Assembly: GCF_000092065.1 (NCBI RefSeq)
Contig: NC_009362.1
Span: 248,001-312,000 of the forward strand
Direction: 5' to 3'
Length of the DNA stretch: 64,000 nt
Source of the DNA: Ostreococcus lucimarinus CCE9901
Lineage: Eukaryota > Chlorophyta > Mamiellophyceae > Mamiellales > Bathycoccaceae
Every line of letters starts with the position of its first letter. Within the stretch, counting starts at the first letter, position 1. Shown here piece by piece: positions 1 to 8,294 of the stretch. Made by a program: the position numbers and the translations under genes. The notes beneath the pieces were generated by a model. That model ran no database searches. It saw only the letters and a program-made list of their open reading frames with translations, and was not told the origin of the DNA.

Positions 1-1083
1 GCGCAGCCGGAGTGGATGTGGGACGACGCGCCGGATGATTTTCGCGAGCGGTGGTACGCGCGCGCGCGACCGCGCGGGACGCGGTGCGTGGTGGTGGCGA
101 CGCGGGGACGAACGACGGCGCGGAGCGCGCGGGACGGGACGACGCTGCGGACGTTTCAATCGGGATTGCCGGGAGGGAGCGCGCGGACGAGTCGAGGGCG
201 GAGCGGGGAGTGCTTTTGCATACTCGATTGCGTGTTCGCGGAGGATGAGCGGGCGAGGAATGAGACGGGCGGGCGAGGGAAGGAGGCGGCGACGGCGAAC
301 GCGCGAGGCGCGTATCACGTGTTGGACGTCATGGCTTGGAACGGGGCGGCGATGTACGATTGCGACGCGGAGTTTCGGTTTTTCTGGGCGCACACGCGAT
401 TGACGGAGGAGTGCGACGCGTGTGAGGCGCCGAACGCGGCGCTGGGGAGAGACTTCGCGTTCGTCCCGACGCCGTGGTACGAGTGCGACGTCGACGGCGT
501 CTCGAGAGCGTACGCGGGAGATATCGGTACCGAGATCGATGGGTTGCTGTTTTACCACAAAGAGGCGGCGTACGAAAATGGCGCGACGCCGCTCGTGTTG
601 GCGTGGCGCGATGCGAAGACGTCGGCGTTTTTCACGCGCGACGAAGGCGCGGCGACGGTGCTCTCGCGCGCGGGCGTCGTCCTCCCGGGAGACCCCACCG
701 CGGCGCAAATCATCACCTTGACGAAGTCGAGCGACGGAAGATTCTTCGTCACCGGTGACGATGAGCCAATGGTCATCGCCGCCGTGGATGCGGTACCGCG
801 GGCGTCGGAGAAAGTCGCCGCGCCCGCGACGCTCGAGCCGGGCCGCTCGGGCCGTTTTCTCGTCGGTCCGTCGGGATTCGACGTCGACGTCGAAACCGCG
901 CACGTGCGAAGCGCTGACTTGCACTATCTCGGTCCGAAACCACCGAAGCGACGCGGTGTCGATCGCGCGGACGCGCTTTCGAAGATCCTCTTCAACGCTC
1001 GAGCGCGAACGGCGCCGCTCGGCATCGACGCTCTGTTGTCCGCCGCCGCCGCGGACGCCCCCATGACCGATCACGCGCGTTGA
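1..1083 (+). CDS. SNUPN: Snurportin-1, 5' end outside the window
   Basis: Nuclear import adaptor that binds the trimethylguanosine cap of spliceosomal snRNPs and hands them to importin-beta. The open frame enters from base 1, so the importin-beta-binding N-terminus is missing; 360 residues are visible. The cap-binding domain fills the first ~200. The blocks 'ARPRGTRCVVVATRGRT', 'GLPGGSARTSR', 'CILDCVF', 'YHVLDVMAWNGAAMYDCD', 'FRFFWAHTRL' and 'IDGLLFYHKEA' follow the order of metazoan snurportin. A Gly/Glu/Arg-rich insert lies between 'CILDCVF' and 'YHVLDV'. The C-terminal third is poorly conserved. The family match is strong; the ATG at base 16 is internal and probably not the start, because 'PEW' just before it also matches the family. 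Confidence 0.85.
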   Translation, partial: AQPEWMWDDAPDDFRERWYARARPRGTRCVVVATRGRTTARSARDGTTLRTFQSGLPGGSARTSRGRSGECFCILDCVFAEDERARNETGGRGKEAATANARGAYHVLDVMAWNGAAMYDCDAEFRFFWAHTRLTEECDACEAPNAALGRDFAFVPTPWYECDVDGVSRAYAGDIGTEIDGLLFYHKEAAYENGATPLVLAWRDAKTSAFFTRDEGAATVLSRAGVVLPGDPTAAQIITLTKSSDGRFFVTGDDEPMVIAAVDAVPRASEKVAAPATLEPGRSGRFLVGPSGFDVDVETAHVRSADLHYLGPKPPKRRGVDRADALSKILFNARARTAPLGIDALLSAAAADAPMTDHAR

Positions 1084-1253
1084 ACACGTCGACGATCCGA
1101 CACAGTCGTACTAGTTTTAGCTTGTCATCGCTAGCGTTCATCTTAGGGAAACGTCGCGCTCGCGTCGCCTTCTGCAAAACTCGTCGCGCTCGCGTCCCGC
1201 TCGCGCTCCCGCGAACGCCTCTCCCGCGCGCGTCGCCGCACTTCGCCGCGCCC

Positions 1254-3317
1254 ATGGGTTCGTCCACGCCGAAGAAGGAGAAGAAAGAAAAGAAGGAGAA
1301 GAAAGAGAAGCGCTCGAGCGAGGACAAATCGCCGGGCGGCGGCGATGAGCGGTCGAAAAAGCAAAAAGTGCAGGACGATGGCGGCGGCGGCGAACCCACG
1401 CGCGTGCGCGTCGTTGGACTCACGAAGACCGCGAACGCGGACGGCGTGGGCGCGTTTCTGGGTTTGGACGCCGCGAGCGTCGTGGTCGGGATGTGGGGAA
1501 CGCACGGGAAAGGCCCGAAGCCACCGGGAGGGCAAGCGTTCGCGACGACGGCGTCCCGAAGCGCGGCGGAGAAGCTCGTCGAGGCGTTCGATGGAAAAAC
1601 GCTGGATGGAGTCGAGTTGAAGGTGATAGTGGATGATGGAGACGTCGCGGTGCACTCGAATGGGGGAGTGACGCCCGGGAAGGACGCGAAGCCGACGATA
1701 AAGACCATGGAGGTGCCGCGACCGCCGTTGTTCGGCGGCGGCGGCGGCGCGGCGGCGAATGTATCCGTGTCAAACGCCGATACCGCGCCTTCGATGTCGC
1801 CGCATGATGTACGAGCGGACGATTGGTCGTGTGGGGCGTGTGGGTGTAGTAACTTTGCACGGCGAACGTCGTGCTTTAGGTGTGCGGCGCCGAAGAGCGC
1901 GACGACGAGCGGGGCGCCGGCGACTGCGGTGAACACCGCGGCGGCGCGCGCGTCAGCGCAAGGAAACGCACAAGATGGGTATGAGGTGTTTTTGAAGTAT
2001 TTGCCGCACAGCGCGAACGAAGAGGAGGTGACCAAGTATTTCGCCGACTGCGGCGCCATGGTCAGTCAGGCGCGTCTGTTGCGCGACCCGCAGTCGGGTC
2101 AACCCAAAGGAGCGGGATTCATCACGTTCGTAGACGAAGCGGGCAGAAACGAGGCGTTGAAGCGCGACGGTGCGCGATTCGGCGGTCGCAACGTGTCCGT
2201 GACGGTGGCGAAAAAGAGCACGTTCGGCGTGCGCGCCACGGATCAGGCGTACGGAACGCACACGCCGGCGATGTTAGCGGAAACCATCGCGGCTCTCGTC
2301 GCCCCTGATCGCTCGGGCGTGTACGTGGACGGAACTTTCGGACGTGGAGGTCACACGCGCGGAATTCTCGCCGCGCTTTCCGCCGAGGGTCGCTTGCACG
2401 CGTTCGACATGGATCCAGAGGCGATCAAGGTGGGCAAGGAGCTCGAAAGAGAAGACTCCAGGTTTAAGATTCACCACGCCCCGTTCGGATGCATGGCGGA
2501 CGTTTTGAGACCGCTCGGCGTGAAACCGTCTGGAGTATTCTTAGATTTAGGGATTTCTTCGCCCCAATTCGACGACTCGTCGCGAGGGTTCCGACCCGAG
2601 CAAGACGGTCCGCTCGACTTGCGCTTTGACGTCGAGCGCGGCGTCCCCGCGAGCGAGTATCTCAGACTCGTTTCGCGCGAAGAACTTCGACGGGTGATTC
2701 ACGAATACGGTGAGACCACTGATCCAATCGCCGCCCGTCGAATCACGGACGCCATCGTGCTCGCGCGTGAAAACGGTTCGCTCCCGAGCACGACGAAGGA
2801 ATTCGCCGCCCTCGTCGCCAAGGCCAAAGGCAAAGAATACCAGATGATGCATCCCGCCAAGCTCACGTTCCAAGCTTTACGCATCGCGCTGAACCAAGAG
2901 TTTGACGAGATGCGACGCGGTATGCACGCCGCATTCGATATCATGCCCGAACACGGACGTTTGGGCATCCTCACCTGGAAGCACAGCGAGTGCGCCATCG
3001 TCGTCGACTTTTTCCGCGACTACGAAGTCATCCGCGACGACTTCCCCCTCTACGAGTGGGCGCTCAAGAACCACGCCGATAAGTGCTCGAAGAAGCTTGA
3101 ACGCAAGTGGGGCATGCACATGGACGACGCTCAGCGCCCGAGCGAGCAAGAGATGCGTCAAAACAGCCGTTCGCGTTCCGCGACGCTTCACGTCCTCCGC
3201 AAGCGCGAAGCCGTGCGCATCGCCGACTTGGAGCGCCTCTCGTACAAGCTCAAGGGTTGGGGCAAGATCCCAGACGCGAAACCGGCGCCACCGGTGACGT
3301 TCAACTACAAGATATAG
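1254..3317 (+). CDS. rsmH: RRM / RanBP2 zinc finger / RsmH (MraW) fusion rRNA methyltransferase
   Basis: The 687-residue protein starts at the first in-frame ATG, 170 bp after the snurportin stop; the frame upstream of it has no ATG. Order: a Lys/Glu-rich start (2-45), an RRM-like segment (~48-127), a RanBP2-type zinc finger with four Cys (190-212, 'WSCGACGCSNFARRTSCFRC'), a clear RRM (243-320, 'GAGFITFVDEA'), then a full RsmH domain (~333-687). The SAM motif is 'DGTFGRGGHTRGIL' (359-372), followed by 'GVFLDLGISSPQFDD' and 'HPAKLTFQALRIALN'. RsmH makes N4-methylcytidine in small-subunit rRNA of bacteria and organelles. The usual SFHSLEDR block has diverged to 'LTWKHSECAIV'. The basic N-terminus looks nuclear rather than organellar, so localisation is open. 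The RNA-binding fusion is unusual for this family. Confidence 0.85.
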   Translation: MGSSTPKKEKKEKKEKKEKRSSEDKSPGGGDERSKKQKVQDDGGGGEPTRVRVVGLTKTANADGVGAFLGLDAASVVVGMWGTHGKGPKPPGGQAFATTASRSAAEKLVEAFDGKTLDGVELKVIVDDGDVAVHSNGGVTPGKDAKPTIKTMEVPRPPLFGGGGGAAANVSVSNADTAPSMSPHDVRADDWSCGACGCSNFARRTSCFRCAAPKSATTSGAPATAVNTAAARASAQGNAQDGYEVFLKYLPHSANEEEVTKYFADCGAMVSQARLLRDPQSGQPKGAGFITFVDEAGRNEALKRDGARFGGRNVSVTVAKKSTFGVRATDQAYGTHTPAMLAETIAALVAPDRSGVYVDGTFGRGGHTRGILAALSAEGRLHAFDMDPEAIKVGKELEREDSRFKIHHAPFGCMADVLRPLGVKPSGVFLDLGISSPQFDDSSRGFRPEQDGPLDLRFDVERGVPASEYLRLVSREELRRVIHEYGETTDPIAARRITDAIVLARENGSLPSTTKEFAALVAKAKGKEYQMMHPAKLTFQALRIALNQEFDEMRRGMHAAFDIMPEHGRLGILTWKHSECAIVVDFFRDYEVIRDDFPLYEWALKNHADKCSKKLERKWGMHMDDAQRPSEQEMRQNSRSRSATLHVLRKREAVRIADLERLSYKLKGWGKIPDAKPAPPVTFNYKI

Positions 3318-3414
3318 CGCGTCGTCGTTCGTCGCATTCTAGCTTTGTCCCGTTGTCAATCGTCGCCTCGACGAAGTCTTTCCCAGCTCGCGCCGCACTC
3401 CCGCGCGCCGCACC

Positions 3415-3786
3415 ATGCGCGTCGGCGTCCCGTCGACGCGCGCGCCGTCGACGCGCCCATCGCCATCGTTCGCGCCGTCCGCGTCGTCGTCGTCCGCGCG
3501 CGCGTCGCGCCCCGCGCGCGCGAACACCGTCTCGACACTCTTCGCAACCGGCGACGACGCGCGCGGCGACGCGTCGCGTCGCGCCGATCCCGCGCCCGAG
3601 ACGCGGTGTCCGGTGTGCCGCGGCACGGGCTGGAAGCCGTGCGGGCAGTGCGAGGGCACGGGGATCAACCCGAGCGACGCGTTCGGGGGCAAGTTTAAAG
3701 CCGGCGACGCGTGTTGGCTGTGCGAGGGCAAAAACGGCGCGCGGACGATGTGCGGGAACTGCGTCGACCTCACGGACACGTTTTGA
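3415..3786 (+). CDS. Small plastid-type protein with DnaJ-like Cys-rich zinc finger
   Basis: A 123-residue protein. The first ~60 residues are Ser/Ala/Arg-rich and acid-poor, like a chloroplast transit peptide. The rest holds CxxCxGxG-type motifs: 'CPVCRGTGWKPCGQCEGTG', then the diverged 'CWLCEGKNGARTMCGNC'. That gives four CxxC pairs able to bind two zinc ions, as in the DnaJ central domain but without a J domain. Plant plastid proteins of this class (BSD2, PSA2, LQY1 types) act as assembly chaperones or thiol oxidoreductases for photosystems or Rubisco; which one this is cannot be told. It is convergent with the J-ferredoxin gene, whose stop lies 72 bp away. Confidence 0.75.
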   Translation: MRVGVPSTRAPSTRPSPSFAPSASSSSARASRPARANTVSTLFATGDDARGDASRRADPAPETRCPVCRGTGWKPCGQCEGTGINPSDAFGGKFKAGDACWLCEGKNGARTMCGNCVDLTDTF

Positions 3787-3858
3787 GCGCGCGCGTCGTC
3801 TCATCCACCGACGTTTTGTCTTCTATTCGTCCTGATCTAATCTACCGACGTTTGTTTT

Positions 3859-4587
3859 CTACTCGTCTCTCTCTCTCGCGCGCGCGCGGCGTCGACCCGC
3901 CTCGCGACCGTTGACGTACTCGGCGGTTTCGACGAGCTCGCGCAGAAACGCGTCGACGCCCGACGCCCCGTCGTCGTTCTCCAACACCTCCAGCATGAAC
4001 TCCCGCTGACGCCGCGTGACGAACGCGATGCACTTCTCGGGACATCGCTCGCTCGCGCACCACTCGGCGTACGCCAGCGCCGACGTCTCGTCCGCGCTCG
4101 CGTCCCCGAAGTCATCCCGCTCGATCCATCGCGCCTTCCCGGTCGTCGCGTCCGCGACGAACGACCTCGGCGCCGCCTCGACGCAGCTCGACGCGCACGC
4201 CGCCGCGCCACGACACCGCGTCGCCGCGACGAATCCGTGTCGCGCGCCGTCGAACGTCCTTGCGAGCGTCTTCGCCGCGAACGCGTCGCCGTCGCCGTCG
4301 CTCGCGCTCGCGAGCGTCCCGTCGCGCGCTGACGCCATCGCGCGCTCGTACGCCGCGCGCACCGCGAGCGCGCGCGCGGTCGACCCTCGCGCGGCGTCCG
4401 GGTGCGCGTCGCGCATCGTCGCGCGGTACGCGTCGCGCACGTCTCGCTCGGTGAGCGTCGCGGCGTCGCGCGCGTCGAGCCCGAGGCGTCGCAGCGCCGA
4501 CGCCGCGTCGTCCGAGGACGACGCCGCGACGCGCGACGCGCGGCGCGGCGGCGGAAAACGCGTCGGCGCGAATCCGAGCGCGCGCAT
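3859..4587 (-). CDS. Chloroplast-type DnaJ protein with ferredoxin-like Fe-S domain
   Basis: A 242-residue protein beginning with a putative transit peptide ('MRALGFAPTRFPPPRRASRV'). A degenerate J domain spans ~30-88 with the diagnostic HPD at 62-64. A ferredoxin-like region follows: Cys125, Cys131 and Cys135 ('CRGAAACASSC'), then Cys182 and Cys186 ('ERCPEKCIAFV', matching the ferredoxin CPVDCI signature). J-domain/ferredoxin fusions are known in plastids of plants and Chlamydomonas (CDJ3-5), where they probably recruit plastid HSP70 in a redox-dependent way. The first Cys spacing (x5, x3) is looser than the standard CxxCxxC. It is divergent from the SpoU gene, with 72 bp between the two ATGs. 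Confidence 0.78.
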   Translation of the reverse strand: MRALGFAPTRFPPPRRASRVAASSSDDAASALRRLGLDARDAATLTERDVRDAYRATMRDAHPDAARGSTARALAVRAAYERAMASARDGTLASASDGDGDAFAAKTLARTFDGARHGFVAATRCRGAAACASSCVEAAPRSFVADATTGKARWIERDDFGDASADETSALAYAEWCASERCPEKCIAFVTRRQREFMLEVLENDDGASGVDAFLRELVETAEYVNGREAGRRRARARERDE

Positions 4588-4659
4588 CGAAGTGCGGCGC
4601 GGATTCGACGCAAAACGCGACGCGACGCGGCGCTAAAGCGCGTCGCGAGTCCCGCGAAC

Positions 4660-5670
4660 ATGCGCGGCGCGTCGCGTCGCGCCGCCGCGGTCGTCGCGCG
4701 CGCGCCGGGGCGCGCGGCGTCCCAGTCGCGCGCGCGTCGAATCCGCGAATTGCACTTTTCGGGCGACGAAAACGCCGCGCACCGCGCGCCGCGCGCGCGA
4801 ACGGCGCGCGCGAGCGCGCGAGACGGTCGACGCGCGCACGCCGCCGATGCGGACGGCGTCGAGCGCGTGTCGAGCGCGGAGAACGCGACGGTGAAGCACT
4901 TTGTAAAGTTGTGCAAGAGCAAGGCGTACCGGGACGAGCGCGGGACGGTGGTGCTGTCGTCGAGCGTGCTCATGCGCGAGTGCTTCGGGCGCGCGGGAGA
5001 GGGGCGCGAAGCGAAAACGCTGTTCGTCGCGGATTGGGCGGAGGCGCCGGCGGGAATTCGGGCGAAGAGGGTGATTCGGGCGCCGGCGAGCGTGCTGAAA
5101 AAGTGCGCGGGGGTGAACAACGCGGACGGGTTGGACGCCGTGGGGGAGTTCGCGTCGCCGGTGATCATGAACGCGCGCGAGTTCGTCGATGGTGCGAAAC
5201 AGAGGGACGTCGTGCGCGTGCTCGCGGTGGAGGGGGTGCAAGATCCCGGGAATTTGGGAACGCTCACGCGCACGGCGGTGGCGTTCGGTTGGGACACCGT
5301 GGCTTTACTTCCGGGAACGTGCGATCCGTTCAACGACAAGGCGATGCGCGCGGCGCGTGGGGCGACGTTTCGAGTCGATTTCGTCGCCTTCGATTCGTTC
5401 GACGATCTCGCGAGCGCTGGAAGAGAATTGAACATGGAGTTGTACGCCGCCGAGCCGAGCGCGAAAGAAGACGTCGACCCCGAACGGGCAAAGGCTGTGG
5501 CGAAGGCGTGTCTGGTGCTCGGTACCGAAGGTCAAGGATTGAGCGACGATGCCTTGCGCGCGTGCAAGCCGGTGGCGATTCCGATGTCGGGGGAGATGGA
5601 AAGCTTAAACGTCGGCATCGCGGGTGGCGTTCTGATGTATTTGATGCAGGCTACTACGAAGACCCGATGA
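4660..5670 (+). CDS. SpoU/TrmH-family RNA 2'-O-ribose methyltransferase, organelle-type
   Basis: 336 residues from the ATG at 4660. The basic N-terminus (1-65) suggests plastid or mitochondrial import. Residues ~70-180 form an L30e-like substrate-binding domain. Residues 185-333 form the SPOUT knot with all three SpoU motifs: 'VEGVQDPGNLGTLTRTA', 'LVLGTEGQGLS' and 'IPMSGEMESLNVGIAGG'. Enzymes of this family methylate 2'-OH groups in rRNA (23S Gm2251 type) or tRNA (Gm18 type); the actual target cannot be read from sequence. The gene shares a 72-bp bidirectional promoter with the J-ferredoxin gene and is convergent with CCDA. Confidence 0.82.
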   Translation: MRGASRRAAAVVARAPGRAASQSRARRIRELHFSGDENAAHRAPRARTARASARDGRRAHAADADGVERVSSAENATVKHFVKLCKSKAYRDERGTVVLSSSVLMRECFGRAGEGREAKTLFVADWAEAPAGIRAKRVIRAPASVLKKCAGVNNADGLDAVGEFASPVIMNAREFVDGAKQRDVVRVLAVEGVQDPGNLGTLTRTAVAFGWDTVALLPGTCDPFNDKAMRAARGATFRVDFVAFDSFDDLASAGRELNMELYAAEPSAKEDVDPERAKAVAKACLVLGTEGQGLSDDALRACKPVAIPMSGEMESLNVGIAGGVLMYLMQATTKTR

Positions 5671-5756
5671 ATTAGAAGAAACTAGCTACGTGCGTGTGTG
5701 ATAAAATATAGCGCAGAAATAGTACAGTGGCGGTTGCTTCGTTCGTTCGACGTGCC

Positions 5757-6668
5757 TCAAATCGTCATCCCAGTCGCGTGCGGGACGACCCGCGAAAGGA
5801 ACGCGTACGTGCCTCCGGCGACGAGCAAAAAGCCGCTCGTCGGATTCACCCACGCGCTCTTCTCCCGCAGCGCCATCACGGATTTCAACCCATCCGTCGC
5901 CGTCGCGGCGAATAATAACGGTGCGACATACCCCGACGTGTACGTCAACAGCAACGTCCCCCCCGACAACGGATCACCGCTCGACGCCGCGTACGCCAAC
6001 AACGTCGCCAAAATCGGCGTCGCGCACGGCGACGCCGCCAGCGCGAACACCGCCCCCGCGATGTACGCCTGCAGCACCGGCGACACTCGCACAGACTTTG
6101 GATCGAAATTCGCCCCGAACGACGGAAAGCTCACCTCGACGACGTCTAACAGGTTCAATCCCATGGCGACGGCGAGCGCCGCCGCCGCCGTCGGCAATCC
6201 GTCGCCCAAGCCTTGCCCGTACGCCGCTCCGAAGCTCGCCGCTACCACTCCTAACGCCGCCAGTGTGCTCGCTAATCCTCCGGCGAACGCGACGCTCGCC
6301 ACGCGCACCGTTTTCGCGCGCTCTTCCGCGCTCGGCGCTTCGCCCGCGCCGCCGCCGCCGCCGTACCCGCCGATGTATCCAATCGTCAGCGGCAACACGC
6401 TCAGCGTGCACGGCGATAGCGACGTGAACACCCCCGCGGCGAGGACGGTGACGTACGTCGTCGCGCCGACGGTGCCGCCGCCGAGGACGTCGGCGCCGAT
6501 CGCCGCGTCGAGGGACTGCGTGGCGTCGTAGAGCGCGACGTCGAGCGACGCGAATGCGCGTCGATCGCGCCGCGCGCGGCGATCGGAAGCGCGTCGAGGG
6601 CGCGGCGCGCGCGCGAGTCGCGAGTGACGCGCGAACGCGCGGCGCGCGGGCGCGGACGTCGAGCGCAT
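5757..6668 (-). CDS. CCDA: CcdA-type thylakoid thiol-disulfide transporter
   Basis: A 303-residue multi-spanning membrane protein. It has a basic plastid-targeting N-terminus (1-40) and about six hydrophobic helices from residue ~70 onward. Each repeat carries one redox Cys in the characteristic SPC context: Cys87 in 'TSLSPCTLSVLP' and Cys215 in 'AASPCATPI'. CcdA carries reducing equivalents from stroma to thylakoid lumen, for apocytochrome and haem attachment during cytochrome b6f assembly (System II). Length and the paired Cys fit the plant and algal family well. The AP-3 mu gene lies 87 bp upstream on the same strand. Confidence 0.9.
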   Translation of the reverse strand: MRSTSAPARRAFARHSRLARAPRPRRASDRRARRDRRAFASLDVALYDATQSLDAAIGADVLGGGTVGATTYVTVLAAGVFTSLSPCTLSVLPLTIGYIGGYGGGGGAGEAPSAEERAKTVRVASVAFAGGLASTLAALGVVAASFGAAYGQGLGDGLPTAAAALAVAMGLNLLDVVEVSFPSFGANFDPKSVRVSPVLQAYIAGAVFALAASPCATPILATLLAYAASSGDPLSGGTLLLTYTSGYVAPLLFAATATDGLKSVMALREKSAWVNPTSGFLLVAGGTYAFLSRVVPHATGMTI

Positions 6669-6755
6669 GGCGTCGACGAGTGCGGGGCGCCGGGACGGCG
6701 GACGAAGCGAGTCGCTGAATAATGTTACACGTGTTGCTGTTCAACCGATTGACGA

Positions 6756-8186
6756 TCACGCGCGGACGATGACGGAACCCGAACGCGTGTGGTAACGCAC
6801 GCCTTGCGTCGGCTTGTACTTTTCGTTGCGGACTTGTAAGGTTTCGACCTTGATGCCGCTGACGCCGGCGCCGGGAACGCGGAAGGAGGCGGTGATGTCG
6901 ACGACTTCTTGCAGTTGCACGCGACGCTGTGCGACGGCGACGGCGGGCTTGGCGGCGATTGCGTTGGAGGCGTTCGTCGCCGTCGTCGTCGGTTCGTCGT
7001 CGTCGTCGGCGCGCATGGTGACCTGGACGGATAAGCACGGCGTCTTGTCCGCGGGGAACTTTTCGATGACCCAGTGCACGGTGTTGCTCGTGACGTCGAA
7101 CGTCGCGTCGCCGTGCGTGGACGTAGGATCGGCACCGATGACGCGCGATGGTAAGCGCACGTCCAAGGTGACCGACTCGACGGGTTTCTCGAACGCGGGC
7201 TTGGAGCCGACGACGACGCTCACGCGTCCTTGCTGCGCGCCGAACGCGCACTGCGGACGAATGTACAGCGGTAACGGCACCGAACTCAGGTTATCGCTAT
7301 TCGCCGTCTTCAACCACGGATTGGCTTTGATGTATCGCGGTTGCCACTGATCGACGTCTTGCTTGCTCGTCGGCGGTCGAACCTTGTACGACATCAACAC
7401 GCTCGAGCCGTCGGCGGGAACGAAGGACACCACGCGATCGCTCGCGAAGCGCGACAGACGCACGCTCGGGTGAAAGCTGTACTCCTCGATCAAGTGCGAG
7501 TTGCTCAGGGTCAGGTTGATGTCCGGCATCCCGCTCAATCGAGAGTTGACTTCAATCCTCCCGTACACCGCCGACGACAGCACCTTGCCCTCCGCGTCAA
7601 TCGTCGCGTCGATGGTTTCGATGAGATCCAAATAAATCTCATTGCTCGTGTACTTGATATTATTCGGGCGCCACGGCAACGGGAGCAACTTGAGCGGATC
7701 TTGATCGCTCACGATGACGCCTTGATTCCCCATCACCGTCGCCGTGACGCGATTGTACAAGTTCGGCGGCGGCACCAGCACCTTCAACCCCCCCGCGTGC
7801 GTGTTCACCGGTATCCCACTATCCAGCATCTCATCCAACAACTGATACAGCGTCACGTGGTGCTCTTGCAGCGTCGTCTCCGTGACGCTCTCTCCGAAGT
7901 ACGCGCGCAGCACGTCGTACAATTGCGACAAGAATTCGATCACCAACAACGGCGCCGTCTCCCTCGAGCACGTCGCCACGTACGTCACCTCGCCTCGCGT
8001 CAAGAAGAACCCGTACGACCCTTGATCGACGCACGCCGCGTCGCCGTCCACGCCCTCGCGCTGTCCCCGTCGATGCGCTTCGAACACCCTTTCGCAAATC
8101 TCGCTCCCCGCGATCGCGCCCCAGTGCTTCACCGCGATCAGCGATTCCGTGCGATTGTTCACGACGAACAGCGAGTCGATCCCCAT
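6756..8186 (-). CDS. AP3M: AP-3 adaptor complex mu subunit
   Basis: Medium subunit of the AP-3 clathrin-adaptor-like complex, which sorts cargo from Golgi or endosomes to vacuole and lysosome-related organelles. The 476-residue protein starts 'MGIDSLFVVN' with the longin fold (~1-140; 'LVIEFLSQLYDVLRAYFGE', 'LLDEMLDSGIPVNT'). The mu-homology domain follows from ~175 ('NNIKYTSNEIYLDLIETIDA', 'GRIEVNSRLSGMPDINLTL', 'YSFHPSVRLSRFASDRVVSF') and ends 'VRYHTRSGSVIVRA'. These blocks match AP-3 mu better than AP-1 or AP-2 mu. A short acidic loop (DDDDEP) sits near the C-terminal third. It is divergent from the P450 gene, with 108 bp between the ATGs. Confidence 0.88.
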   Translation of the reverse strand: MGIDSLFVVNNRTESLIAVKHWGAIAGSEICERVFEAHRRGQREGVDGDAACVDQGSYGFFLTRGEVTYVATCSRETAPLLVIEFLSQLYDVLRAYFGESVTETTLQEHHVTLYQLLDEMLDSGIPVNTHAGGLKVLVPPPNLYNRVTATVMGNQGVIVSDQDPLKLLPLPWRPNNIKYTSNEIYLDLIETIDATIDAEGKVLSSAVYGRIEVNSRLSGMPDINLTLSNSHLIEEYSFHPSVRLSRFASDRVVSFVPADGSSVLMSYKVRPPTSKQDVDQWQPRYIKANPWLKTANSDNLSSVPLPLYIRPQCAFGAQQGRVSVVVGSKPAFEKPVESVTLDVRLPSRVIGADPTSTHGDATFDVTSNTVHWVIEKFPADKTPCLSVQVTMRADDDDEPTTTATNASNAIAAKPAVAVAQRRVQLQEVVDITASFRVPGAGVSGIKVETLQVRNEKYKPTQGVRYHTRSGSVIVRA

Positions 8187-8294
8187 CGCGCGCGTCGACG
8201 GCGGCGCGGTCGCGGCGCGGTGCGCGCGAGGAGCGTCGCGAGTGACGCGGGGTAGCGTCAAAGTGTGACGCTCTCGGCGGGCGCGCGGCGCGCC

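Noticed and set aside
3837-5435. Long minus-strand open frame across the J-protein and SpoU genes
   Set aside because: Its composition is that of an antisense frame of high-GC genes (runs of Arg/Ser/Ala) and it overlaps two well-supported genes.
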